Assembly: GCA_002335845.1 (NCBI GenBank)
Contig: DDCV01000165.1
Coordinates: 1 to 9,890, forward strand
From: Rickettsiales bacterium UBA1997
GTDB lineage: Bacteria; Pseudomonadota; Alphaproteobacteria; Rickettsiales; UBA1997
DNA: 9,890 nucleotides
Reading direction: 5' to 3'
The position numbers and the translations under genes were made by a program. Shown piece after piece: positions 1 to 7,457 of the stretch (positions are counted from its first letter, which is position 1; each line of letters begins with the position of its first letter). A model generated the notes under the pieces. The model was not told the DNA's origin. It did not search any database and worked only from the letters and a program-made list of their open reading frames with translations.

Positions 1-1
1 G

Positions 2-49
2 GAGGCTAGTGCCGTTTTTAGGTTGATGGTACCTATAGATCACCTATGA
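2..49 (+). pseudogene. Upstream part of the lectin-fold gene in a shifted frame
   Basis: Reading from base 2 gives EASAVFR and then leaves the protein pattern, ending at TGA 47-49. The frame of the downstream fragment is blocked by TAG at 19-21 but reads VDGTYRSP just before its ATG. Adding one T to the TT at 23-24 joins the two as AVFRFDGTYRSPMTS. The string (V/R)FDG is a conserved element of LamG-type domains at just this point. A single-base loss therefore seems to separate the two parts. It could be a genuine inactivating mutation or a sequencing or assembly error. Confidence 0.45.
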
Positions 50-459
50 CATCAAGAAATGAATCGCCAGGAGTTGTAACAGGATTTTCATTTTATGTGT
101 CAAATACCAATAATTATTCGCTATTTCAAGGTAATGGTTTATCTAGTGGCTCTGGTGGCTGGGGAGTTCAATCTAGCTCTATTGCAGTCCAAATGGGTGA
201 AGCAAAGATTATAACCTTAAAATATGATGGATCTGATATAACATATTACGATAAAGGATCTCTTAAAGATAAAGTTACTCACGGCTACGAGACAAATAAG
301 GTAAGACCTTTAAGAGTAGGTGCTGGATCTGCTGAAGTAGATCCAATACAATATTTTTATGGCGGCTATATTGGTGAAATTATTATTTTTGATCGCAATC
401 TTAAAAATAAAGAGCAAGAATCTATAGAAAAATATCTTGTACAAAAATGGGGTATATAA
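46..459 (+). CDS. LamG/concanavalin A-like lectin-fold domain, C-terminal fragment
   Basis: The readable product is 137 residues. It resembles the C-terminal half of a LamG/concanavalin-A-like jelly-roll domain: alternating beta-strand segments (FSFYVSN at 14-20, KIITLKYDGSDITYY at 54-68), then GGYIGEIIIFDRNL (106-119) and the closing helix ending in YLVQKWGI. That ending (GEIIIFDR..L...E...IEKYL..KWGI) is typical of the family. These domains bind carbohydrate or act as modules of large surface or secreted proteins; the ligand is unknown. The ATG at 46 is unlikely to be the true start: the first half of the fold is missing, there is no ribosome binding site, and homologous-looking coding sequence continues upstream in another frame (see the entry at 2-49). 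I read it as the tail of a larger, probably broken gene that begins left of the window. The domain call is fairly secure; a functional start is not. Confidence 0.6.
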   Translation: MTSRNESPGVVTGFSFYVSNTNNYSLFQGNGLSSGSGGWGVQSSSIAVQMGEAKIITLKYDGSDITYYDKGSLKDKVTHGYETNKVRPLRVGAGSAEVDPIQYFYGGYIGEIIIFDRNLKNKEQESIEKYLVQKWGI

Positions 460-486
460 AAGAAAACACTAATAATAACAAACATC

Positions 487-514
487 TTGAGTTTTATCAA
501 TTAGCTCGTTAAAT
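487..514 (+). promoter_or_regulatory. Possible sigma70-type promoter of the tRNA gene
   Basis: TTGAGT (487-492) resembles a -35 box and TTAAAT (509-514) a -10 box, with a 16-base spacer. Transcription would start around 520, some 15 bases before the tRNA 5' end. Both boxes match consensus only in part, and in DNA this AT-rich such matches arise easily by chance. The position just upstream of a stable RNA gene is the main support. Confidence 0.3.
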
Positions 515-535
515 ATTTCTTTTTTTAAAATTAAA

Positions 536-610
536 GCCGGATTAGCTCAGTGGTAGAGCAACTGTCTTGTAAACAGTAGGTCGTCAGTTCAAATCCGACA
601 TCCGGCACCA
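536..610 (+). tRNA. tRNA-Thr (anticodon UGU)
   Basis: A full cloverleaf can be folded. The acceptor stem GCCGGAT (536-542) pairs perfectly with ATCCGGC (600-606). The D arm is GCTC/GAGC with AGTGGTA as loop. The anticodon stem ACTGT/ACAGT holds loop CTTGTAA, giving anticodon TGT, which reads ACA and probably other ACN threonine codons. The T arm has loop TTCAAAT on stem GTCAG/CCGAC, which contains one A-C mismatch next to the loop-closing pair. The discriminator is A607 and the CCA end is encoded (608-610). The plsC-like gene begins about 30 bases downstream, so the two could share a transcript. Confidence 0.95.
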
Positions 611-641
611 TCTCCAACAATTAAATGGATTTTCTTAATTG

Positions 642-1364
642 ATGAGAGTCATCAAATCTATATTATTTTATCTCTTTATCAGCATCTGGGGCGCGATTAT
701 CCCAATAATGTATTTTCCGGCATTCATTACGAGAAGCAGAAAGCTGGCAGATCATGGCGCTAAGATCTGGAGCTTAGGCCTTACATTCATCTTAAATAAT
801 TTATGTCAAATTGATTATAGAGTTATAGGTCTTGATAAATTACCTAATGAGCCTTTTATTGTAGCCTGCAAACATCAATCAATGTGGGAAACCGCTATTA
901 TGCATCTTATTTTCAATCGCCCCGCTTATGCCTACAAAAAAGAGCTTCTAAAGATTCCTTTTTATGGCTGGTTTGTAAAAATAATGACCGGTATAAAAGT
1001 TGATCGTCAAGGCAAAATGTCGGCAATAAAAGACTTAATCAAGCAATCTAAAAAGTTTTTAGAAGAGGGGCATAAAATTATAATATTTCCTCAAGGAACA
1101 AGGGTGCCTACTGGTAAAAATAGTCAAGAATATCCTTATCAACCCGGAATTGCAGCAATGTATTTATCTTGCAATGTTAAAGTGGTGCCGGCAGCTCTTA
1201 ATTCTGGACTTTTTTGGCCAAAAAGTGGCTTGATTAGCAAAAAAGGTACTATCACAATAGAATTTCTAGAACCAATTGCTACTGGCTTAAATAAAAAACA
1301 ATTCATGGCCGAGCTTGAGAGAAAAATAGAAATAAATAGTAATAAATTATTAAATAATCATTAA
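642..1364 (+). CDS. plsC: 1-acyl-sn-glycerol-3-phosphate acyltransferase (PlsC-like)
   Basis: This membrane-bound acyltransferase adds the second acyl chain to lysophosphatidic acid, giving phosphatidic acid, the precursor of membrane phospholipids. The product is 240 residues, a normal length. Numbered from ATG 642: a hydrophobic N-terminal membrane segment (about 4-28); the catalytic block KHQSMWE at 77-83, with His78 and Glu83 (an HX4E variant of the usual HX4D); the segment GIKVDR near 117-122; the substrate-binding block FPQGTR at 149-154 (FPEGTR in many bacteria); and VVPAALNSG at 181-189. A TTG at 639 lies directly before the ATG and could be used instead; neither start has a clear ribosome binding site, only a weak GGA at 628-630. 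The next gene, dapD, starts one base after the stop, so the two are probably co-transcribed and translationally coupled. The family call is firm; the acyl-donor preference cannot be read. Confidence 0.9.
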   Translation: MRVIKSILFYLFISIWGAIIPIMYFPAFITRSRKLADHGAKIWSLGLTFILNNLCQIDYRVIGLDKLPNEPFIVACKHQSMWETAIMHLIFNRPAYAYKKELLKIPFYGWFVKIMTGIKVDRQGKMSAIKDLIKQSKKFLEEGHKIIIFPQGTRVPTGKNSQEYPYQPGIAAMYLSCNVKVVPAALNSGLFWPKSGLISKKGTITIEFLEPIATGLNKKQFMAELERKIEINSNKLLNNH

Positions 1365-1365
1365 A

Positions 1366-2199
1366 ATGGAAATTATAAAAACAATAGAGCAGGCCTTTGA
1401 AAGCAGATCGGAAATAAATTCTCAAACTCAAGGTGAAGTTAGGGTTGCTGTTGATAAGGTTTTGCAAATGCTTGATGAAGGCAAGGTAAGAGTTTGCAGT
1501 AAGGAGCAAGGGCAATGGCAGGTTAATCAATGGGTAAAGAAGGCTATTTTACTATCATTTCGCCTTAATGATAATTATCTAAGCAATCACAATGCCGCCA
1601 ACGGTGATGCAATTAATTCTTATGACAAGGTTCCTCTAAAATTTAGCAAATGGCAGGAAGAAGATTTTAAAAAAGCAGGATTTCGTGCTGTTGCTGGAGC
1701 GGTTATTAGGCACGCTGTACATATTGAAAAAAATGTTGTACTGATGCCATCTTTTGTTAATCTTGGCGCTTATATTGCGCAAGGCACCATGATTGACACT
1801 TGGGCCACAGTCGGATCATGTGCTCAAATTGGTAAAAATTGCCATATCTCTGGCGGTACTGGTATCGGTGGAGTTTTAGAACCATTGCAAGCTAATCCAG
1901 TTATTATTGAGGATAATTGTTTTATTGGCGCTAGAAGTGAAATTGCCGAAGGTGTTATTGTAGAAGAAGGCTCGGTAATCTCAATGGGTGTTTACATTGG
2001 TGCCTCTACCAAAATCATCGATCGCGAAACTGGTGAGGTTTTTTATGGTAGAGTTCCTAAATATTCGGTTGTTGTTCCAGGCTCCGTTAAGTCGAAAAAG
2101 GGAAATCAGGACATATCTCTTTATTGCGCTGTAATAGTGAAAAAAGTTGATGAAAAAACCCGCAGTAAGACTTCAATAAATGATTTGCTAAGGGACTAG
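1366..2199 (+). CDS. dapD: 2,3,4,5-tetrahydropyridine-2,6-dicarboxylate N-succinyltransferase
   Basis: DapD transfers succinyl from succinyl-CoA to tetrahydrodipicolinate in the succinylase branch of the diaminopimelate/lysine pathway, in the cytosol as a trimer. The 277-residue product has the expected length and architecture: a helical N-terminal domain (1-105), a left-handed beta-helix of hexapeptide repeats (about 110-240, including [20 protein letters not shown]), and a short C-terminal strand domain. The block [20 protein letters not shown] (163-182), followed by [10 protein letters not shown], is a signature of this enzyme and contains the CoA and substrate loop. The ATG lies one base after the plsC stop with no ribosome binding site, so re-initiation by ribosomes finishing plsC is likely. 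Asd, two steps earlier in the same pathway, is encoded about 5 kb downstream. Identification is secure. Confidence 0.97.
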   Translation: MEIIKTIEQAFESRSEINSQTQGEVRVAVDKVLQMLDEGKVRVCSKEQGQWQVNQWVKKAILLSFRLNDNYLSNHNAANGDAINSYDKVPLKFSKWQEEDFKKAGFRAVAGAVIRHAVHIEKNVVLMPSFVNLGAYIAQGTMIDTWATVGSCAQIGKNCHISGGTGIGGVLEPLQANPVIIEDNCFIGARSEIAEGVIVEEGSVISMGVYIGASTKIIDRETGEVFYGRVPKYSVVVPGSVKSKKGNQDISLYCAVIVKKVDEKTRSKTSINDLLRD

Positions 2200-2261
2200 T
2201 AACAAAGCTTACATTTAATTGTATTTTTAGGCAAAATTTATGATTGGCTTAATATCGTAAG

Positions 2262-2289
2262 TTGCTTTTTATAAATAAAAGCTTATGGT
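2262..2289 (+). promoter_or_regulatory. Possible promoter of the atp operon
   Basis: The 132-base gap between dapD and atpH is the natural site for an atp promoter. One candidate is TTGCTT (2262-2267) with TATGGT (2284-2289), spacer 16. Alternatives in the same gap include TTAATT (2215-2220) with TATGAT (2239-2244), spacer 18, and the -10-like TATAAA at 2270-2275 without a good -35 partner. I cannot choose firmly between them. I see no convincing terminator hairpin after dapD, so read-through from upstream is possible. Confidence 0.25.
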
Positions 2290-2331
2290 TATTTTCAGTA
2301 TGAATCCTTCAATATTTAAATATATCTGATT

Positions 2332-2880
2332 ATGCCTAGAGCCTCTGTTATTGCCAAAAATTACTCAAAAGCATTATTCATCGCCGCAAGAAAAAACAAT
2401 TTAGTAGATAGTATCGAAGAAGAGCTGCAGAAATTTAAAGATAATTTCAGCACCAGCTTTGCCAATGAACTTAAAAACCCCGTAATATCAAAAAAAGATT
2501 TATTGAAAATAGTTGATGAAATAGCCCAGAAATTTGAGCTTAGCCCTTTAGCAAAAGAATTTTTTGCCTCAATAGTTCGCAATAGAAGATTGAATCTTTT
2601 TCCAGAAATCTATGAGGAATTTTTGCGAATCACAAAGAAATTTAAAAATATCATCGAAATCGAAGTTATCTCAGCTATAAAAGCAGACAAAGTAAGTCTT
2701 GATAAAATAAAAAACTTAGTACAAAAAACATATCCCGATAAAATCATAAACGTCAAAGAGGCTGTTAATGATAATATCTTAGGAGGATTTCAAGTTAAAG
2801 TTGGCTCAAATCTAATTGATGCTAGCCTTAAAAACCAGCTTGATAAAATTAAGAAAGAATGTATATCGGCAATTAACTAA
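2332..2880 (+). CDS. atpH: F1F0 ATP synthase subunit delta
   Basis: The delta (OSCP-type) subunit sits on top of the F1 head and connects it to the peripheral stalk. The product is 182 residues, in the usual range. The N-terminal helical domain begins with [16 protein letters not shown], matching the family's A..YA.ALF.A pattern. The C-terminal signature is [16 protein letters not shown] (151-166) followed by a closing helix. It is the first gene of a compact group with atpA (20 bases downstream) and atpG. No genes for F0 subunits precede it, which fits alphaproteobacteria, where F1 and F0 operons are separate. The start ATG has no visible ribosome binding site. Sequence divergence is normal for this fast-evolving subunit. 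Confidence 0.93.
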   Translation: MPRASVIAKNYSKALFIAARKNNLVDSIEEELQKFKDNFSTSFANELKNPVISKKDLLKIVDEIAQKFELSPLAKEFFASIVRNRRLNLFPEIYEEFLRITKKFKNIIEIEVISAIKADKVSLDKIKNLVQKTYPDKIINVKEAVNDNILGGFQVKVGSNLIDASLKNQLDKIKKECISAIN

Positions 2881-2900
2881 CTTATTACTACATAAAAAAA

Positions 2901-4436
2901 ATGGAGCTCAAAGTAGAAGAATTTTCCAGTATTTTACAAAAAAAGATAGATAATTTTCAGTCATCAGCTGATTTAAAAGAAATTGGTGAAGTTATAAAAG
3001 TCGGCGATGGTATCGCTAAAGTTTATGGACTTGATAATGTTCAAGTGGGTGAGATGGTTGAATTTGAAGCTGGCGTTCAAGGCATGGCATTAAACCTAGA
3101 ATCTGACAATGTTGGTATTGTTATTTTTGGTGATACACATCTAATCAAAGAAGGTTCCCGAGTTACAAGAACAAAAAAAATTGTAGAAGTTCCCGTTGGC
3201 AAAGGTCTTTTGGGTCGAGTTGTTGATTCTTTAGGAAACCCAATCGACGGCAAAGGACCAATTGAAGCCACAGAATATAGAAGAGTGGAAGTTAAAGCTC
3301 CCGGCATTATTGACAGACAGTCGGTTTCTGAACCTATGCAGACAGGGATTAAAGCAATAGATAGCTTAATTCCAATCGGGCGTGGTCAAAGAGAATTAAT
3401 TATTGGAGACCGTCAAACTGGTAAAACCGCTGTTGTAATTGATGCTTTTATAAATCAGATCAAAGCTCATGAACAAAATATCGAGAAAGATAAGCTATAT
3501 TGCATTTATGTTGCTATAGGCCAAAAAAGATCGACTATCGCCCAAATTGTAAAAACTTTGGAAGATGCTGGAGCTATGAAATATACCACCATCGTCTGCT
3601 CTACAGCCTCTGAAGCTGCAGCTTTACAATTTTTTGCACCTTATACTGGCTGCTCTATTGGCGAATATTTTCGTGACAATGGAATGCATGCTTTAATTGC
3701 CTATGACGATCTAAGTAAACACGCTGTAGCTTATCGTGAGATGTCATTACTTCTTCGTCGACCACCGGGAAGAGAAGCCTATCCTGGAGATGTGTTTTAT
3801 ATTCATTCTCGCTTATTAGAGCGCGCCGCTAAAATGTCTCAAGAAAAAGGTGGTGGCTCATTAACTGCACTACCAATTATTGAAACTCAAGCTGGTGATG
3901 TTTCGGCATATATTCCAACCAATGTGATATCGATTACCGATGGTCAGATTTTCTTGGAAACTGAGCTTTTTTATAAAGGCATCAAGCCAGCAGTTAATGT
4001 TGGTCTTTCAGTTTCAAGGGTCGGTTCAGCAGCGCAAACTAAGGCTATGAAGCAAGTAGCTGGAACAATTAAGCTTGATTTAGCTCAATTTAGAGAGCTT
4101 GAGTCTTTTGCTCAATTTGGCTCTGATCTAGATGCTGCAACGCAAAAACTTCTTGATAAAGGTCGTAAACTAACTGAGCTTTTAAAGCAAAACCAGTATA
4201 AGCCTTTAAACATGGAGCAACAAGTTGTCTCAATATATGTTGGCGTAAAAGGCTATCTTAGCAAAATTGATGCTAAAGATATTACAAAGTTTGAGTCTGA
4301 ATTTTTGCGTAAAATAGAATCTTCATATCCTGAAATTTTACAATCTATTGCTAATGAGCGTAAGCTAATAGCTGAAACTGAAGAAAAGCTCAAAAAAGCA
4401 ATTACAGAGTTTATTGATATTTTTCTAAGCAAGTAG
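2901..4436 (+). CDS. atpA: F1F0 ATP synthase subunit alpha
   Basis: Subunit alpha forms the alpha3beta3 head of the ATP synthase and carries the non-catalytic nucleotide sites. The product is 511 residues, full length. Visible landmarks: the N-terminal beta-barrel domain (about 25-95, with [11 protein letters not shown]); the Walker A loop GDRQTGKT at 169-176; the Walker B strand ALIAYDD at 264-270; the signature [10 protein letters not shown] at 363-372; and Arg373 directly after it, at the position of the arginine finger that reaches into the beta-subunit site. The C-terminal helical domain (about 380-511) is complete. It sits between atpH and atpG with short gaps of 20 and 12 bases, as expected for one operon. 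The catalytic partner atpD is not in the window. Identification is certain. Confidence 0.99.
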   Translation: MELKVEEFSSILQKKIDNFQSSADLKEIGEVIKVGDGIAKVYGLDNVQVGEMVEFEAGVQGMALNLESDNVGIVIFGDTHLIKEGSRVTRTKKIVEVPVGKGLLGRVVDSLGNPIDGKGPIEATEYRRVEVKAPGIIDRQSVSEPMQTGIKAIDSLIPIGRGQRELIIGDRQTGKTAVVIDAFINQIKAHEQNIEKDKLYCIYVAIGQKRSTIAQIVKTLEDAGAMKYTTIVCSTASEAAALQFFAPYTGCSIGEYFRDNGMHALIAYDDLSKHAVAYREMSLLLRRPPGREAYPGDVFYIHSRLLERAAKMSQEKGGGSLTALPIIETQAGDVSAYIPTNVISITDGQIFLETELFYKGIKPAVNVGLSVSRVGSAAQTKAMKQVAGTIKLDLAQFRELESFAQFGSDLDAATQKLLDKGRKLTELLKQNQYKPLNMEQQVVSIYVGVKGYLSKIDAKDITKFESEFLRKIESSYPEILQSIANERKLIAETEEKLKKAITEFIDIFLSK

Positions 4437-4448
4437 CCAGCAATTAAT

Positions 4449-5339
4449 ATGTCTAACCTTAAAGCTCTAAAAACCAGAATAAATTCGGTTAAGTCAACGC
4501 AAAAAATGACTAAAGCCATGAAAATGGTTGCTGCATCTCGCATGAAAAAAGCTAAATCATTGGTTGAATCTTCTCGACCTTATTCTGATAAGATACAGGA
4601 GATGATTTCGCAACTGGCTTCAAATGATGCAATTAAAGGGCAAATTAACGAGAAGTTCCCTTTATTAACTGGTCGAAATCAAAATAAAAATTATCTTATT
4701 GTTGTAATATCATCCGATCGTGGTCTATGCGGCGGATTAAATAGCGCTGCTGTTAAATTTGCTAAAAATAGAATTTTAGAATTAAAAGAGCAGAATCTCA
4801 ATCCCACTCTTTTTTGCATTGGGAAGAAAGGTTATGAGCAGCTCAAAACAAATCACGACAATATTATTGTTGATAAGCTTTTCGGTATTTTTAAAGGCAA
4901 TATTGACTACAAAATAGCGCAAGAAATCTCTGATAAGATAATACATCTTTTTGAAGATAATAAGTTTGATGTTTGTGAAGTCATTTACAGCAAATTTAAA
5001 TCCGCTATTTCACAAGAACAAATATGCAAACAGCTAATTCCAGCACAAATTTGCAAAGATAAAAAAGATGCTAAAAATCTTGAATCTCCGATTAATTACG
5101 AATCAGGAAAAGAAGAAACATTATCTGAGTTATTGCCAAAAAATCTCATGATGCAAATATATAATGAATTGCTAGAAAATAATGCTTCGGAACAGGGTGC
5201 TAGAATGGCGGCTATGGAGGCAGCAACTAATAATGCTGGCCAAATGATTAAAAGCCTTACCCTTATTTACAATAGAACTCGTCAAGCAAATATCACCAGA
5301 GAGCTTATTGATATTATTTCTGGCGCTAATTCAGTTTAG
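4449..5339 (+). CDS. atpG: F1F0 ATP synthase subunit gamma
   Basis: Subunit gamma is the rotating central shaft linking the F0 ring to the alpha3beta3 head. The product is 296 residues (E. coli about 287). The N-terminal helix starts SNLKALKTRINSVKSTQKMT and continues KAMKMVAASRMKKA, a hallmark of the family. The central Rossmann-like domain carries SDRGLCGGLN (89-98). The C-terminal helix ends in NRTRQANITRELIDIISGA, also diagnostic. It starts 12 bases after atpA with no clear ribosome binding site. In most alphaproteobacteria atpD and atpC follow at once; here a 153-base gap and then dxs follow, so the operon seems to end with atpG and the beta and epsilon genes must lie elsewhere. Confidence 0.98.
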   Translation: MSNLKALKTRINSVKSTQKMTKAMKMVAASRMKKAKSLVESSRPYSDKIQEMISQLASNDAIKGQINEKFPLLTGRNQNKNYLIVVISSDRGLCGGLNSAAVKFAKNRILELKEQNLNPTLFCIGKKGYEQLKTNHDNIIVDKLFGIFKGNIDYKIAQEISDKIIHLFEDNKFDVCEVIYSKFKSAISQEQICKQLIPAQICKDKKDAKNLESPINYESGKEETLSELLPKNLMMQIYNELLENNASEQGARMAAMEAATNNAGQMIKSLTLIYNRTRQANITRELIDIISGANSV

Positions 5340-5437
5340 TAAATTGCGCCCCATGTTAAAAGATCCACTATCTTAGGTTTTAATGAATTAAACCCCGCTT
5401 CAGTATTAACTCCATTCCTTATTGCAACTATAGATAA

Positions 5438-5465
5438 TTTATATCAATATTCACTCTATTACAAT
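5438..5465 (+). promoter_or_regulatory. Possible promoter of dxs
   Basis: The 153-base gap between atpG and dxs (5340-5492) holds no gene. A possible promoter is TTTATA (5438-5443) with TACAAT (5460-5465), spacer 16; the -10 box matches consensus at five of six bases. Another -10-like element, GATAAT, lies at 5433-5438. The gap also holds an imperfect hairpin at 5376-5394 (GGTTT/AAACC arms) without a following T-run, so it is not a convincing terminator for the atp operon. Confidence 0.25.
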
Positions 5466-5492
5466 AAATTATTTACTTAAGGCGCAAATATA

Positions 5493-7418
5493 ATGTCACA
5501 AAAAAAAGATAATACAAAACAATATATCTTTAAAAACATCAATATACCTGCTGATCTAAAAAATCTCAAACTAGCCGAAATCAAGCAATTAGCCGATGAA
5601 CTAAGACTGGAAACAATAAACTCAGTATCGCAAACTGGTGGTCATTTAGGTGCTGGACTTGGCGTTATTGAGCTAACTTGCGCCGTGCATTATGTCTTTG
5701 ACACACCAAATGACAGGTTAATCTGGGATGTTGGCCATCAAGCCTATCCACATAAAATTCTAACTGGTCGCAAAGACAAGATAACAACAATTCGTCAAGC
5801 TGGCGGCCTGTCTGGATTTACCAAAAGGTCAGAAAGTATTTACGATTCATTCGGCGCTGGGCATAGCTCAACTTCAATATCAGCAGGACTTGGTATGTCG
5901 GTGGCAAAAAAAATTAAGAATGAAAAATCTCATGTTATAGCAATTATTGGTGATGGCGCCATGTCAGCAGGAATGGCTTTTGAAGCTATGAATAATGCTG
6001 GCGCCTTAAGTGATGAATTTTATAAAAATAATCGACTCATTGTTATCTTAAATGATAATGATATGTCAATTGCACCTCCAACTGGCGCCTTTTCCAACTA
6101 TTTATCTCGTCTAGCCGCTTCAAAATCCTACCTTAAAATTCGTAATTTTTCCAAAAAGTTTGTGCATAAATTGCCAAATAGCTTGGGGAAGTTTCCGCGT
6201 AAATTTGAAAAAGCTGCCAAAGAATGGTGGATGGGAGGCAATATTTTTGAAGAGCTGGGATTTTATTATATTGGTCCAATTGATGGTCATAATTTAGATA
6301 TTCTAGTGCCTATTTTGCAAAATATTCGCGATGATAAATCATCAGATCCAATTTTAATCCATCTAGTTACCGAAAAAGGTCGAGGCTATAATGATGTGAT
6401 ACAAAGTTCTGATAAATTACATGCAGTTGCAAAATTTAATCCAAAAACCGGCGAACAATTCAAAAAGAAATCTGGATTCCCAAGCTATTCCGAGATTTTT
6501 GGTAAAAAAATAACTGATCTAGCTCAAAAAGATAAAAAAATTACTACCATTACTGCCGCCATGCCAGGTGGTACCGGTTTGGATTTTTTTGCAAAGAAAT
6601 ATCCCGACAGATTATTTGATGTAGGAATTGCCGAGCAGCACGCCGTAACTTTTGCCGCCGGTATGGCTTGCGAAGGTTTAAAGCCTTATGTTGCTATTTA
6701 CTCAACATTTCTACAAAGAGCATATGATCAAATTGTTCATGATGTCGCTATTCAAAAACTTCCTGTGAGATTTTGTATTGATCGCGCTGGCTTTGTTGGT
6801 GCCGATGGCCCAACTCACGCTGGCTCTTTTGACATTGCATTTCTTATCAATTTGCCAAATTTTATACTTATGGCACCAAGTGATGGACAAGAATTGGTAA
6901 AGATGCTCAATACCGCCAATAAAATTAATGATCGACCTTGCGCCATTAGGTATCCCAGAGGAGATTTTAGCAATGATCTTGATTATCAAGATAGTGAAAT
7001 ATTAGAAATTGGTAAGGCTAGAGTCATAAAAAATGGCCAAAAAATAGCAATTATTAGCTATGGCACAATTCTTGCTAATGTTTTAGTAGCTAGCAAAATT
7101 ATCAAAGAAAATTTGGATATAGAAATAACAATAATTGACGCCAGATTTGCCAAGCCTTTTGATACAAAGCTGGTAAAAGATATTGCTAAAAATCATGATA
7201 TATTAATTTCTATTGAAGAAGGAGCTATTGGCGGATTTGGCAGCGTTTTAGGAAATTTCTTGCAAGATGAAGGCTTGATCGAGAAATATAATCTAAAATT
7301 CCGTTCACTTTTTATGAAGGATGAATTTATTGAGCATGATTCTTTGGAAAATATGCAAACAAAATCCAATTTGGATTCTAATTCAATAGCTAAGTTAGTT
7401 GAAAATTTAGTTAAATAA
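5493..7418 (+). CDS. dxs: 1-deoxy-D-xylulose-5-phosphate synthase
   Basis: DXS condenses pyruvate and glyceraldehyde 3-phosphate to 1-deoxy-D-xylulose 5-phosphate, the entry step of the MEP route to isoprenoids (undecaprenyl phosphate, quinone tails). It is a cytosolic, thiamine diphosphate-dependent homodimer. The 641-residue product has the full three-domain transketolase-like layout. Visible: TGGHLGAGLGVIEL (48-61, with catalytic-site His51); the thiamine-diphosphate motif from GDGAMSAG (153-160) to NDNDMSIAPP (187-196), with Asn187 as metal ligand; the glutamate of GIAEQHAVTFAAG (378-390, Glu381), which activates the cofactor; and YSTFLQRAYDQ (403-413). A weak AAGG (5479-5482) lies 10 bases before the ATG, one of the few ribosome-binding-like motifs here, and TAA at 5478-5480 rules out an earlier in-frame start. 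Asd follows after 39 bases on the same strand, possibly co-transcribed. Confidence 0.98.
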   Translation: MSQKKDNTKQYIFKNINIPADLKNLKLAEIKQLADELRLETINSVSQTGGHLGAGLGVIELTCAVHYVFDTPNDRLIWDVGHQAYPHKILTGRKDKITTIRQAGGLSGFTKRSESIYDSFGAGHSSTSISAGLGMSVAKKIKNEKSHVIAIIGDGAMSAGMAFEAMNNAGALSDEFYKNNRLIVILNDNDMSIAPPTGAFSNYLSRLAASKSYLKIRNFSKKFVHKLPNSLGKFPRKFEKAAKEWWMGGNIFEELGFYYIGPIDGHNLDILVPILQNIRDDKSSDPILIHLVTEKGRGYNDVIQSSDKLHAVAKFNPKTGEQFKKKSGFPSYSEIFGKKITDLAQKDKKITTITAAMPGGTGLDFFAKKYPDRLFDVGIAEQHAVTFAAGMACEGLKPYVAIYSTFLQRAYDQIVHDVAIQKLPVRFCIDRAGFVGADGPTHAGSFDIAFLINLPNFILMAPSDGQELVKMLNTANKINDRPCAIRYPRGDFSNDLDYQDSEILEIGKARVIKNGQKIAIISYGTILANVLVASKIIKENLDIEITIIDARFAKPFDTKLVKDIAKNHDILISIEEGAIGGFGSVLGNFLQDEGLIEKYNLKFRSLFMKDEFIEHDSLENMQTKSNLDSNSIAKLVENLVK

Positions 7419-7457
7419 TTTAGCTTATAATAATATTTTTAATTTATTTTATACAAA

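Noticed and set aside
536..610. tRNA-Thr as an integration site for a mobile element next to the broken lectin-type gene.
   Set aside because: No duplicated tRNA 3' end, integrase or other mobile-element gene is visible on either side.
2203..2285. Direct repeat AAAGCTTA, twice in the dapD-atpH gap.
   Set aside because: Eight bases repeated within an AT-rich gap is not significant, and no element lies between the copies.
4253..4543. Minus-strand open frame of 96 codons across the atpA-atpG junction.
   Set aside because: It is antisense to two conserved genes and has no plausible protein features of its own.
5376..5394. Hairpin GGTTT...AAACC after atpG as a terminator.
   Set aside because: The stem is short and AT-rich with a bulge, and no T-run follows.
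5344..5487. TTGCGCC (5344-5350) and GGCGCAA (5481-5487) form an inverted repeat bracketing the atpG-dxs gap.
   Set aside because: The arms are only seven bases and over 130 bases apart, with no insertion-like content or target duplication; chance is the simpler explanation.
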